Below are positions 6,828 through 12,930 of a DNA stretch of 16,474 nt, one piece after another. Position 1 is the stretch's first letter. Each line of letters opens with the position of its first letter. Below the pieces are notes generated by a model. The model was not told the origin of the DNA. It worked only from the letters and a program-made list of their open reading frames with translations, and searched no databases. The position numbers were made by a program, and so were the translations under genes. The DNA comes from an uncultured Lachnospiraceae bacterium (GTDB lineage: Bacteria > Bacillota > Clostridia > Lachnospirales > Lachnospiraceae), in contig CAKRNX010000041.1 of the NCBI GenBank assembly GCA_934371475.1, positions 1-16,474 of the forward strand, written 5' to 3'.

Positions 6828-7745
6828 ATGCCGATTAGGGTACAGGGTGAACTGCCGGCGCGGGAAAAGCTGGAGCAGGAAAATATATTTGTTATGGAAG
6901 AGGGACGGGCTGAGCATCAGGATATCCGTCCGCTGGAGATTGTGATTCTAAATCTGATGCCGCTGAAGGAAGAGACGGAGCTGCAGCTGTTGCGCTCTTT
7001 GTCTAATACACCTCTGCAGGTAAATGTTACATTTCTTCATGTGATTTCGCATGAAGCAAAAAATACTTCCACCAGCCATCTGAACAAGTTCTACCAGAAC
7101 TTTGAGGACATTAAGGATAATAATTATGATGGCATGATCATTACCGGTGCGCCGGTGGAGCAGATGGAGTTTGAAGAGGTGGATTACTGGAAGGAGCTGT
7201 GCGCCATTTTTGAATGGACGAAAGAGCATGTGACGTCTACAATCCATCTGTGTTGGGGGGCTCAGGCAGGGCTTTATTATCATTTTGGACTGAAAAAGAG
7301 AATGCTTGCTCATAAGGTATTCGGACTGTTCTGGCACAAAGTGATGAACCGGAAAATTCCTCTGGTGCGCGGGTTCGATGACATGTTCCTGGCACCGCAT
7401 TCCAGGCATACGGAAGTGTCGAGGGATGACATTGCAGCCTGCGATGATCTGATTATCCTGGCAGAGTCCGAGGAAGCCGGTGTATTTCTCACCATGACAA
7501 AGGATGGCCGTCAGATTTATGTGATGGGACATCCGGAGTACGATCGTATGACTTTGGACTGGGAGTATAAGAGAGACAAACACAAGGGGCTGAATATCGA
7601 GATACCGGAAAATTATTACCGGGCAGATGACCCGCAGAACAGACCACTGCTGATGTGGCGCTCCCATGCCAACAATCTGTATACAAACTGGATTAACTAT
7701 TATGTATACCAGATCACGCCGTATTCGCTGGGGCAGCATTGCTGA
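6828..7745 (+). CDS. metA: Homoserine O-acetyltransferase MetA
   Basis: A 305-residue enzyme that acylates L-homoserine, the first committed step of methionine synthesis. ATG 6828 is preferred over GTG 6819, because AGGTG (6817-6821) is correctly spaced for it and MPI is the usual family N-terminus. From this start the catalytic residues fall at their standard numbers: Cys142 in HLCWGAQAG, and His235 and Glu237 in MGHPEYD. Residue 111 (TGAPVEQ) is Glu. Work on the Bacillus cereus enzyme tied Glu at this position to acetyl-CoA use, with Gly giving succinyl-CoA use, so acetyl-CoA is the predicted donor. Length matches the family (about 300). No other methionine genes are adjacent; it appears to be transcribed alone. 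Confidence 0.94.
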   Translation: MPIRVQGELPAREKLEQENIFVMEEGRAEHQDIRPLEIVILNLMPLKEETELQLLRSLSNTPLQVNVTFLHVISHEAKNTSTSHLNKFYQNFEDIKDNNYDGMIITGAPVEQMEFEEVDYWKELCAIFEWTKEHVTSTIHLCWGAQAGLYYHFGLKKRMLAHKVFGLFWHKVMNRKIPLVRGFDDMFLAPHSRHTEVSRDDIAACDDLIILAESEEAGVFLTMTKDGRQIYVMGHPEYDRMTLDWEYKRDKHKGLNIEIPENYYRADDPQNRPLLMWRSHANNLYTNWINYYVYQITPYSLGQHC

Positions 7746-7757
7746 AGTGATTCCTAC

Positions 7758-7786
7758 TTGACTTTAATGCTTGAAAGCGCTAAAAT
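7758..7786 (+). promoter_or_regulatory. Sigma-A promoter of the ACT/acyltransferase operon
   Basis: -35 TTGACT (7758-7763), 17-base spacer, -10 TAAAAT (7781-7786). Transcription would start near 7793, giving an 80-base leader that contains both small repeat families. Confidence 0.7.
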
Positions 7787-7817
7787 ACATCAGACGTGGA
7801 ATGACTTCCACCTCTGC
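7786..7817 (+). repeat. Leader repeat, family A, unit in the ACT gene leader
   Basis: This unit begins TACATCAGACG and ends CCACCTCTGC. It contains a hairpin of GTGGAA with TTCCAC around a TGAC loop. Related units occur at 10544-10576 (+), 10598-10630 (-) and 16142-16174 (+). The stem differs from the other copies but stays paired. Confidence 0.6.
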
Positions 7818-7819
7818 AG

Positions 7820-7840
7820 CAGGAATGCCGGGCATTCTTG
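7820..7840 (+). repeat. Small hairpin repeat, family B, copy 2 (ACT leader)
   Basis: A 9-bp stem, CAGGAATGC with GCATTCTTG (one G-U pair), has a CGG loop, preceded by AG and followed by AA. It lies directly behind the family A unit in the ACT gene leader. Confidence 0.6.
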
Positions 7841-7874
7841 AAGAAAAAATAATCAGAAAAAGAGGAGTGCGATT

Positions 7875-8279
7875 ATGTTAAAACAGGTATCAGTGTTTGC
7901 AGAAAACAGCAGAGGAACGATGCAGAAAATTACAGGCATCCTTCAGGATGAGAATATTAATATCTGGGGATCTGTCACGAATGACAGTGCGGAGTACGGG
8001 ATTATCCGCATGGTGGTTTCAGATCCGGAAAAGGCACTTGAGGCGCTGAAAGCAGCCGGATATCTGGTGCAGCTCAATGATGTGATGGGAGTAGAAGTGG
8101 AAGATAAGGTTGGGAACCTCAATCATGTACTGCTGGCTTTTGCTGCTGGCAACATCAACGTTAATTATATTTATCTTTCTTTTAACAGAGATTCCGGCAA
8201 GCCGGTTCTCGTATTTCACACAGAGGATATCTGGGAGGCGGAAGAGTGCATTTCTGCCAAAGGATTTTCCGTATTATAA
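7875..8279 (+). CDS. Tandem ACT-domain protein
   Basis: A 134-residue protein starting at ATG 7875 behind AGAGGAG. It consists almost entirely of two ACT domains, at about residues 1-68 (VSVFAENSRGTMQKITGILQDENINI) and 70-134 (VEVEDKVGNLNHVLLAFAAGNINVNYIY). ACT domains bind amino acids or other small ligands at dimer interfaces. Stand-alone ACT proteins have no enzyme domain and presumably act as sensors or regulatory subunits; ligand and partner are unknown. It follows metA but has its own promoter, so a link to methionine is not established. The acyltransferase gene follows after 6 bases, suggesting one transcript. Confidence 0.85.
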   Translation: MLKQVSVFAENSRGTMQKITGILQDENINIWGSVTNDSAEYGIIRMVVSDPEKALEALKAAGYLVQLNDVMGVEVEDKVGNLNHVLLAFAAGNINVNYIYLSFNRDSGKPVLVFHTEDIWEAEECISAKGFSVL

Positions 8280-8285
8280 TAAAAG

Positions 8286-9398
8286 ATGATGGCAGAACAG
8301 AAGAGAAATTACGGACTGGATCTTTTGCGGATCCTGAGTATGTTTATGATTGTCAATCTGCATGTGCTGGGGCAGGGCGGCGCCATGGTTCGGATTGTGG
8401 GATCAGAAAGTACCTATTATGCGGCCTGGCTGATTGAAACATGCGCCTACTGCGCAGTGGACTGTTATGGGCTGATTTCCGGCTATGTGGGAGTGAATGG
8501 AAAATTCCGCCCGGCCCGGTTCTTGGAGCTGTGGCTGCAGGTGTTCTTTTACTCTGCGGGTATAACGCTGGGATACCGGATTTTTGCTCCGGATCTGCTG
8601 ACGACGGACAGCCTGTGGCAGGCGATTTTCCCGGTAGGATGGAAGACTTACTGGTATTTCAGTGCATATGCGGGGTTGTTTTTCGTGATGCCCTACCTGA
8701 ACAGGCTGGTACGCAGCCTGGATGACCGGGAGAAAAAGCGTCTGGCGGTGGTTCTATTCCTGGTATTCTCAGTGGGAACGGCAGTTCCGAAGGCCAACGG
8801 CATTGATTTTCTGCAGCTGGTAGGAGGATACAGTTTTGTATGGCTGGCTGTTCTTTATCTGTTGGGGGCATGTATCCGGACCTGCAGGTTTGACAGGTGG
8901 AAAAAGCGCAGTTATCTGATTGGATATTTCGGACTGAATCTATTTGCGTGGGCATTTAAGATCCTGATGGAAAACTATACCCGGAGCGTCTGTGGAGAGG
9001 CCAGATACGGGCGGATGTTTACCGGCTATGCGGCTCCTACGATGCTGCTTGGTGCCGTGTGTCTGGTGCTGCTGTTTGAGCAGCTGGAGCTGAAGAACAA
9101 ATGGAGCATCTGGATAGTGAAAAAGTTCTCACCGCTGGCATTTTCCGTTTATCTGATCCACACGCAGCCGCTGGTCTGGGATACGCTGATCTTGGATGCG
9201 TTTGACCGGTATCGGTATTTCCCGTGGCCGCTTTTAATGATTGCAGTGCTGCTCAGCGCGGCGGGGATATATATGGTGTGTACGGCCATTGATTATGGGC
9301 GGAATGAGCTGTTCAGATTGCTGAAGGTCAGAGAGAAGACAGAAAAATTAGCCGGAAGGCTGGAACATCTGTGGATGAAAGTATTTCCCTGGGCGTAA
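8286..9398 (+). CDS. Acyltransferase family 3 integral membrane protein
   Basis: A 370-residue polytopic protein with about ten hydrophobic segments. The first contains YGLDLLRILSMFMIVNLHVL with the conserved early His typical of acyltransferase-3 (OafA/WecH-like) enzymes. A late segment reads FSPLAFSVYLIHTQPLVW, a family hallmark (VYLIHT). These enzymes move acetyl or other acyl groups onto extracytoplasmic sugars or peptidoglycan; the substrate cannot be read from sequence. Start candidates are ATG 8286 and ATG 8289. Neither has a good ribosome site, so translation is probably coupled to the ACT gene that ends at 8279. A long hairpin terminator lies about 130 bases after the stop; that gap holds no supported gene. 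Family confidence is high. Confidence 0.85.
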   Translation: MMAEQKRNYGLDLLRILSMFMIVNLHVLGQGGAMVRIVGSESTYYAAWLIETCAYCAVDCYGLISGYVGVNGKFRPARFLELWLQVFFYSAGITLGYRIFAPDLLTTDSLWQAIFPVGWKTYWYFSAYAGLFFVMPYLNRLVRSLDDREKKRLAVVLFLVFSVGTAVPKANGIDFLQLVGGYSFVWLAVLYLLGACIRTCRFDRWKKRSYLIGYFGLNLFAWAFKILMENYTRSVCGEARYGRMFTGYAAPTMLLGAVCLVLLFEQLELKNKWSIWIVKKFSPLAFSVYLIHTQPLVWDTLILDAFDRYRYFPWPLLMIAVLLSAAGIYMVCTAIDYGRNELFRLLKVREKTEKLAGRLEHLWMKVFPWA

Positions 9399-9528
9399 CA
9401 AGCCGTATCATGCATGATGGAAGTGACTTAAACGGAAAATACAAAAATGAGAAGAGGACTGCGGCAAGATGCGCAGCTTGCAGGGCAGAAATATCAAAAA
9501 TTTTGATTGTATATACCATAAATATTAT

Positions 9529-9583
9529 AAGTCTCCGACAGGTAGAAAGGACTTCCATTTTCTAATCCTGCCGGAGACTTTTT
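9529..9583. terminator. Long hairpin terminator between convergent genes
   Basis: AAGTCTCCG (9529-9537) pairs with CGGAGACTT (9572-9580). The stem continues through CAGG/CCTG and TAGAAA/TTTCTA, interrupted by single mismatches and small gaps. T runs on to 9583 for the plus-strand acyltransferase. On the minus strand the exit is AT-rich, so it may also stop the carbamate kinase transcript, whose stop codon is at 9587. Confidence 0.75.
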
Positions 9584-9586
9584 CAA

Positions 9587-10513
9587 TTATGAAATCACAG
9601 TGCCGGTTTTGCCGTGGAGTGCAGCCATTGCATGGTCAATAGAAGTAATGATGGCTGTCCGGTTGTCTTTCTGGGAGACAAAGTTGACGGATGCTTCAAT
9701 TTTGGGAAGCATACCGGCCTCTCCGAACTCGCCGGCCTCCATATGTCTGCGTGCTTCGGCTGCGGAGATGTGCTCCAGCGGAAGCGGTGCATCTGTATGG
9801 TAGTGGATACATACGTGTTCCTCGTTTGTGAGGATCATGAGGACATCGGCATCGGTGAGGTCCGCCAGTTTTCCACTCGTCAGATCTTTTTCTACAATCG
9901 CACTGGCGCTCTTGAGACGACTGCCCTGTTTCAGAACGGGAATACCACCGCCACCGCCTGCGATGACGATCTGATCTGCAGCAAGAAGTGCATTGATCGC
10001 ATCAATCTCGACAATATCAAGCGGCTTGGGGGCTGCAACGATCCGGCGGAACCCCTTGTCCGGCTCCTCTATAACATAATTGCCCTTGCGTTCCTCGGCA
10101 TCTGCCTCTTCTTTGGTCAGATAGCGACCGATGACCTTGATAGGATGATAGAACGCATCATCGTAAGGATCTACGACGACCTGTGTAATGATGGTGCTGA
10201 CGGTGCGGTAGATGCCGCGGCTCATCAGTTCGGTGTGCAGCATGTTCTGGATATCATATCCGATAAATCCCTGGCTCATGGCAGAACAGATCGCCATGGG
10301 CGCATTGTAGGTCTCATGAACCTTTGCGTATTCGTTAAGGGCAGTATGGATCATGCCCACCTGTGGTGCGTTGCTGTGTGTAATGATCAGCTGATTGCCT
10401 TCCTCTACCATATCGGCAAGGATTTTGACTGAAGCGTGAACCGCTTTTTTCTGGTCCGGAAAATTAGTGCCCAGTGCCTGATGACCAAGAGCGACAACAA
10501 TTCTTTTTTTCAT
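9587..10513 (-). CDS. arcC: Carbamate kinase family protein, variant loops
   Basis: A 308-residue amino-acid-kinase-fold protein. The start is ATG 10513 (MKKRIVVALG); an in-frame extension upstream to 10615 runs through a repeat element and is not credible. Family motifs are the N-terminal loop ALGHQALG, THSNAPQVGMI (45-55), AMSQGFIGYDIQN, GFRRIVAAPKP (154-164), AGGGGGIPV (185-193), EKDLTSGKLADL and MLPKIEA. Carbamate kinase interconverts carbamoyl phosphate plus ADP with carbamate plus ATP. The canonical loops are GGNA and HGNGPQVG, so GHQA and HSNAPQVG are substitutions at the substrate and phosphate loops. Similar changes occur in the YqeA-like branch associated with purine or allantoin breakdown. 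No arcA, arcB or purine-catabolism gene is nearby. Family is secure; activity and pathway are inferred. Confidence 0.85.
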   Translation of the reverse strand: MKKRIVVALGHQALGTNFPDQKKAVHASVKILADMVEEGNQLIITHSNAPQVGMIHTALNEYAKVHETYNAPMAICSAMSQGFIGYDIQNMLHTELMSRGIYRTVSTIITQVVVDPYDDAFYHPIKVIGRYLTKEEADAEERKGNYVIEEPDKGFRRIVAAPKPLDIVEIDAINALLAADQIVIAGGGGGIPVLKQGSRLKSASAIVEKDLTSGKLADLTDADVLMILTNEEHVCIHYHTDAPLPLEHISAAEARRHMEAGEFGEAGMLPKIEASVNFVSQKDNRTAIITSIDHAMAALHGKTGTVIS

Positions 10514-10543
10514 CGTAATCAAACCTCGTTTCCTGGAATAAAG

Positions 10544-10653
10544 TACATCAGATGGGGGAGTGGCTCCTACCTCTGCAGGTGGCGAGAACCAGTCAGTATC
10601 AGTAGTGGGAGTCACTCTCCGTCTGATATAGCCTCCGGCAAGATAGCAGAGGC
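10544..10653 (-). repeat. Leader repeat, family A, composite copy in arcC leader
   Basis: In the arcC mRNA sense the first hairpin is GCCTCTG with CGGAGGC around the loop CTATCTTGC (10653-10631). A unit beginning TATATCAGACGG follows (10630-10598). Positions 10653-10598 match 16120-16174 at about 48 of 56 aligned positions. A second unit in the opposite direction (10544-10576) forms an imperfect inverted repeat of about 21 bp with the first, with one bulge. Confidence 0.65.
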
Positions 10654-10695
10654 GCGCAGAAAAAATAGGTCATGCAGATGCATGATGCGCACCTC
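10649..10695. repeat. Nested inverted repeat in arcC leader
   Basis: The outer arms GAGGCGCGCA (10649-10658) and TGCGCACCTC (10686-10695) pair at nine of ten positions. Inside, TCATGCA (10670-10676) and TGCATGA (10679-10685) are a perfect inverted repeat around GA. The outer arm overlaps the family A hairpin, so the two stems exclude each other. Confidence 0.55.
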
Positions 10696-10699
10696 ACAG

Positions 10700-10721
10700 C
10701 AAGAATGCCGGGGCATTCTTG
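10700..10721. repeat. Small hairpin repeat, family B, copy 3
   Basis: A perfect 9-bp stem, CAAGAATGC with GCATTCTTG, has a CGGG loop, preceded by AG and followed by AA. In arcC mRNA it would lie close to the 5' end. Confidence 0.65.
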
Positions 10722-10739
10722 AATTTATTGATTGAGATT

Positions 10740-10768
10740 ATTATATAAGGTACAGAGAAAAAAAGCAA
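10740..10768 (-). promoter_or_regulatory. Sigma-A promoter of arcC
   Basis: On the minus strand, -35 TTGCTT (10768-10763), 17-base spacer, and a perfect -10 TATAAT (10745-10740). Transcription would start near 10733, about 220 bases before the arcC start codon. Confidence 0.65.
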
Positions 10769-10798
10769 TCATAATTGGGGCGGACAACCTCATATACT
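10769..10798 (+). promoter_or_regulatory. Sigma-E-type promoter of the spoIIIA operon
   Basis: -35 TCATAAT (10769-10775), 15-base spacer, -10 CATATACT (10791-10798). The B. subtilis mother-cell sigma-E pattern is roughly KMATATT, a 13-15 base spacer and CATACAMT, so each box differs at one position. Transcription would start about 19 bases before the spoIIIAA start codon. The B. subtilis spoIIIA operon is sigma-E dependent, which supports the assignment. Confidence 0.7.
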
Positions 10799-10823
10799 TA
10801 TTGGGAAAGAGGAGGGGGAGAAG

Positions 10824-11771
10824 ATGAACCAAGGAGAAGAAGTATTTGGTATTTTTCCGGCGCGGATCAGGAATGCCCTGAAGAGGGGCGGGATGGATCA
10901 GGCGCTTTTACAGGAAATCCGCATGAGGGTGGGACAGCCGCTGATCTGTATCTATGACGGAAAAGAGAGGTTTCTGTCACCGGGAGGGGGGCTGACGCAG
11001 CTGTCCGGGGAATGTTTGACTGTCTCAAAAGAAGAGCTGATGGAGACCGTGTCTTACGTGTCCCGGTATTCACTGTATGCGTTTGATGAGGAACTCAGGC
11101 AGGGCTACATTACCATACCCGGAGGGCACCGGGTGGGCGTGGCGGGAAGAATTGTGATGGAGCAGGACCGGGTTCGGAGGATCCGCTATATTTCATTCCT
11201 GAATGTGCGGCTGTCTCATGAGCGGAAGGGGTGTGCGGACCGGATTTTTCCATGTCTGGTGCAGAATGGAAGATTTTGCCATACGCTGATTATTTCGCCG
11301 CCCAGATGCGGAAAGACGACATTGCTGCGCGATATTATCCGACAGGCATCAAATGGTGTCGGAGAGCTGCCGGGGCAGAATGTGGGGGTGGTGGATGAAC
11401 GCTCGGAAATCGGAGGCTGCTACCGTGGAATCCCGCAGAATGATTTGGGGATCCGGACTGATGTGCTGGACTGCTGTCCCAAGTCGGAGGGGATGATGCT
11501 TCTGATCCGGTCTATGGCACCGGATATTGTCGCAGTGGACGAGATTGGGGATTACAGGGATTCACAGGCGATTGAGGCAGTGTTTCACTGCGGATGCAGA
11601 CTGCTGGCCACGGTACACGGCAGTTCGGTGGACGATGTCCGGAAAAAACCGCTGCTGCAGCGGCTGATCCAGTATCGGTATTTCGAACGGTATATTGTAC
11701 TGGAAGGAGGAATGGAACCGGGGCATCTGAAAGATATTTTTGATGAGCGGGGGACCAGAATTTATGTTTGA
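10824..11771 (+). CDS. spoIIIAA: Stage III sporulation protein AA (ATPase)
   Basis: A 315-residue cytoplasmic ATPase related to secretion ATPases. It is thought to energise assembly or working of the SpoIIIA-SpoIIQ channel between mother cell and forespore. The Walker A motif is at residues 159-166 (PPRCGKTT) and the Walker B at about 234-242 (DIVAVDEIG). Further conserved stretches are GGHRVGVAGR and VVDERSEIGG. ATG 10824 follows AGGAGGGGGAG at good distance. Length fits the family. It is the first gene of the operon behind a sigma-E-type promoter and overlaps spoIIIAB by 8 bases. Confidence 0.95.
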   Translation: MNQGEEVFGIFPARIRNALKRGGMDQALLQEIRMRVGQPLICIYDGKERFLSPGGGLTQLSGECLTVSKEELMETVSYVSRYSLYAFDEELRQGYITIPGGHRVGVAGRIVMEQDRVRRIRYISFLNVRLSHERKGCADRIFPCLVQNGRFCHTLIISPPRCGKTTLLRDIIRQASNGVGELPGQNVGVVDERSEIGGCYRGIPQNDLGIRTDVLDCCPKSEGMMLLIRSMAPDIVAVDEIGDYRDSQAIEAVFHCGCRLLATVHGSSVDDVRKKPLLQRLIQYRYFERYIVLEGGMEPGHLKDIFDERGTRIYV

Positions 11772-12288
11772 ACTGAAAGTGGCCGGTGCGGTGCTGGCAG
11801 TTGCCTTCTCAGTGATGATGGGGGCTGCGGCCGGCAGAGAACTGGGGGAGCGCAAGACGCTTCTGAAAGATTTCTACAAAGGGCTCCTGATGCTTCATCA
11901 GGAAATCGATTATATGAAAACACCTCTGGAAGAGGCAATGCAGAAGACAGGTACCGTACTGGGAGAACCTTTTTCATGCTTTTTCTGGGAGACGGGAGTA
12001 CAGCTGGAGAAGCTTCCAGGTACTCCTTTTTTTTCGGTCTGGCAGGAGATGGCGGACTGGTATCTTGGCAGCGTCAGTCTGTTAAAGGAAGACCGGGAAC
12101 TGATTTTGCAGGTTGGCCGGCAGATCGGCATGCTGGAAGCAGGGGAGGACTGCGGCTTTCTGAAGGTCTATGAACAGAGGACCAAGCAGCTGCTTGACGA
12201 GGCGGAGCAGGAGTATGGACAGAAGGCAAAGCTGTACTGGAGACTGGGGATTCTGGGAGGAATTTTCCTGGTTGTGCTTCTGATTTAG
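11764..12288 (+). CDS. spoIIIAB: Stage III sporulation protein AB
   Basis: A 174-residue protein with a hydrophobic segment at each end (about 5-22 and 158-174) and a helical middle (LLKDFYKGLLMLHQEIDYMKTPLEEAM). This is the SpoIIIAB layout, distantly like GspF-type secretion proteins. ATG 11764 lies inside the last codons of spoIIIAA (8-base overlap) and has GGGGGA nine bases upstream. An earlier TTG at 11740 lacks a ribosome site. Length agrees with B. subtilis SpoIIIAB (171). It is a membrane partner of SpoIIIAA in the channel machine. Confidence 0.93.
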   Translation: MFELKVAGAVLAVAFSVMMGAAAGRELGERKTLLKDFYKGLLMLHQEIDYMKTPLEEAMQKTGTVLGEPFSCFFWETGVQLEKLPGTPFFSVWQEMADWYLGSVSLLKEDRELILQVGRQIGMLEAGEDCGFLKVYEQRTKQLLDEAEQEYGQKAKLYWRLGILGGIFLVVLLI

Positions 12289-12311
12289 CAAATACGGGGA
12301 AGGGGAAAGAT

Positions 12312-12506
12312 GTGAGCGTCAATCTGATATTTAAAATTGCTGCCGTTGGCATACTGGTATCAGTTTTGGGCCAGGTCTTGAAGCACAGCGGCAGGGAGGA
12401 TCAGGCGTTTTTAACCAGTCTGGCAGGGCTGATCCTGGTTCTTTTCTGGATCCTGCCGTATATTCAGCAACTGTTTGAGACAGTGAAAACGCTGTTTGCA
12501 CTCTGA
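12312..12506 (+). CDS. spoIIIAC: Stage III sporulation protein AC
   Basis: A 64-residue membrane protein with two hydrophobic helices (about 5-23 and 34-53), starting at GTG 12312 behind AGGGGA. The sequence FKIAAVGILVSVLGQVLKHSGRED matches the SpoIIIAC pattern, and the length is as expected (about 65-68). It and SpoIIIAD are small integral membrane parts of the mother-cell complex. Confidence 0.93.
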   Translation: MSVNLIFKIAAVGILVSVLGQVLKHSGREDQAFLTSLAGLILVLFWILPYIQQLFETVKTLFAL

Positions 12507-12533
12507 TTGTGTCCAAACATGGGAGGTGAAGGA

Positions 12534-12920
12534 ATGACAGTGCTGAAAATCGCATGTCTTGGCATGGCGGGCATGATGACGGGGCTGCTGATGAAGGAGA
12601 TGAAGTCGCCGTTTGCCGTGCCGGTGAGTCTGATTACCTGTGTATTGATTGCGTTTTTTACGCTGCACAGGCTGGAAATTGTAGTAGATATCATAAAAAG
12701 CATGGAGCAGATGACTTCGCTGAAAACGGCCTGGTTTCAGATTTTGATGAAAATAGCGGGCATTGCGTATCTGACAGATATTTCTGCCAGCCTGTGCAAA
12801 GACGCGGGATATCAGGCGATTGCGGGACAGATCGAACTGTTCGGCAAACTGTCTGTGTTGGCGGTGAGTTCCCCGGTGATCCTAGCGTTGATGGAGACCG
12901 TCTCATCAGCCTGGAGTTAG
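12534..12920 (+). CDS. spoIIIAD: Stage III sporulation protein AD
   Basis: A 128-residue membrane protein with hydrophobic segments at about 3-20, 27-45, 70-85 and 100-117. ATG 12534 is chosen because GGAGGTG sits 5 bases upstream; the open frame extends to TTG 12507 without support. SpoIIIAD is usually about 130 residues. Its stop overlaps the ribosome binding site of spoIIIAE. Confidence 0.93.
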   Translation: MTVLKIACLGMAGMMTGLLMKEMKSPFAVPVSLITCVLIAFFTLHRLEIVVDIIKSMEQMTSLKTAWFQILMKIAGIAYLTDISASLCKDAGYQAIAGQIELFGKLSVLAVSSPVILALMETVSSAWS

Positions 12921-12930
12921 GAGGAGAACC

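Larger units (their letters stand above)
10514..10823. other. Divergent arcC/spoIIIAA intergenic region
   Basis: 310 bases without a supported gene. From the arcC side to the spoIIIAA side it holds an inverted pair of family A units, a nested inverted repeat, a family B hairpin, then the divergent arcC and spoIIIA promoters. Most of it would be the roughly 220-base leader of arcC mRNA. Confidence 0.7.

Noticed and set aside
9407..9418. 12-bp palindrome ATCATGCATGAT after the acyltransferase gene
   Set aside because: It is isolated, has no promoter near it and no partner site, so no function can be supported.
9614..10432. 272-codon plus-strand open frame opposite arcC
   Set aside because: The minus strand encodes all carbamate kinase motifs in order; the plus-strand frame is a composition shadow.
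10514..10615. 34-residue N-terminal extension of arcC
   Set aside because: It is encoded by the family A repeat, and the family N-terminus KKRIVVALG starts at 10513.
4500..10721. CRISPR-like array from the recurring short repeats
   Set aside because: The copies are kilobases apart, with genes between them, not regularly spaced, and no cas gene is present.
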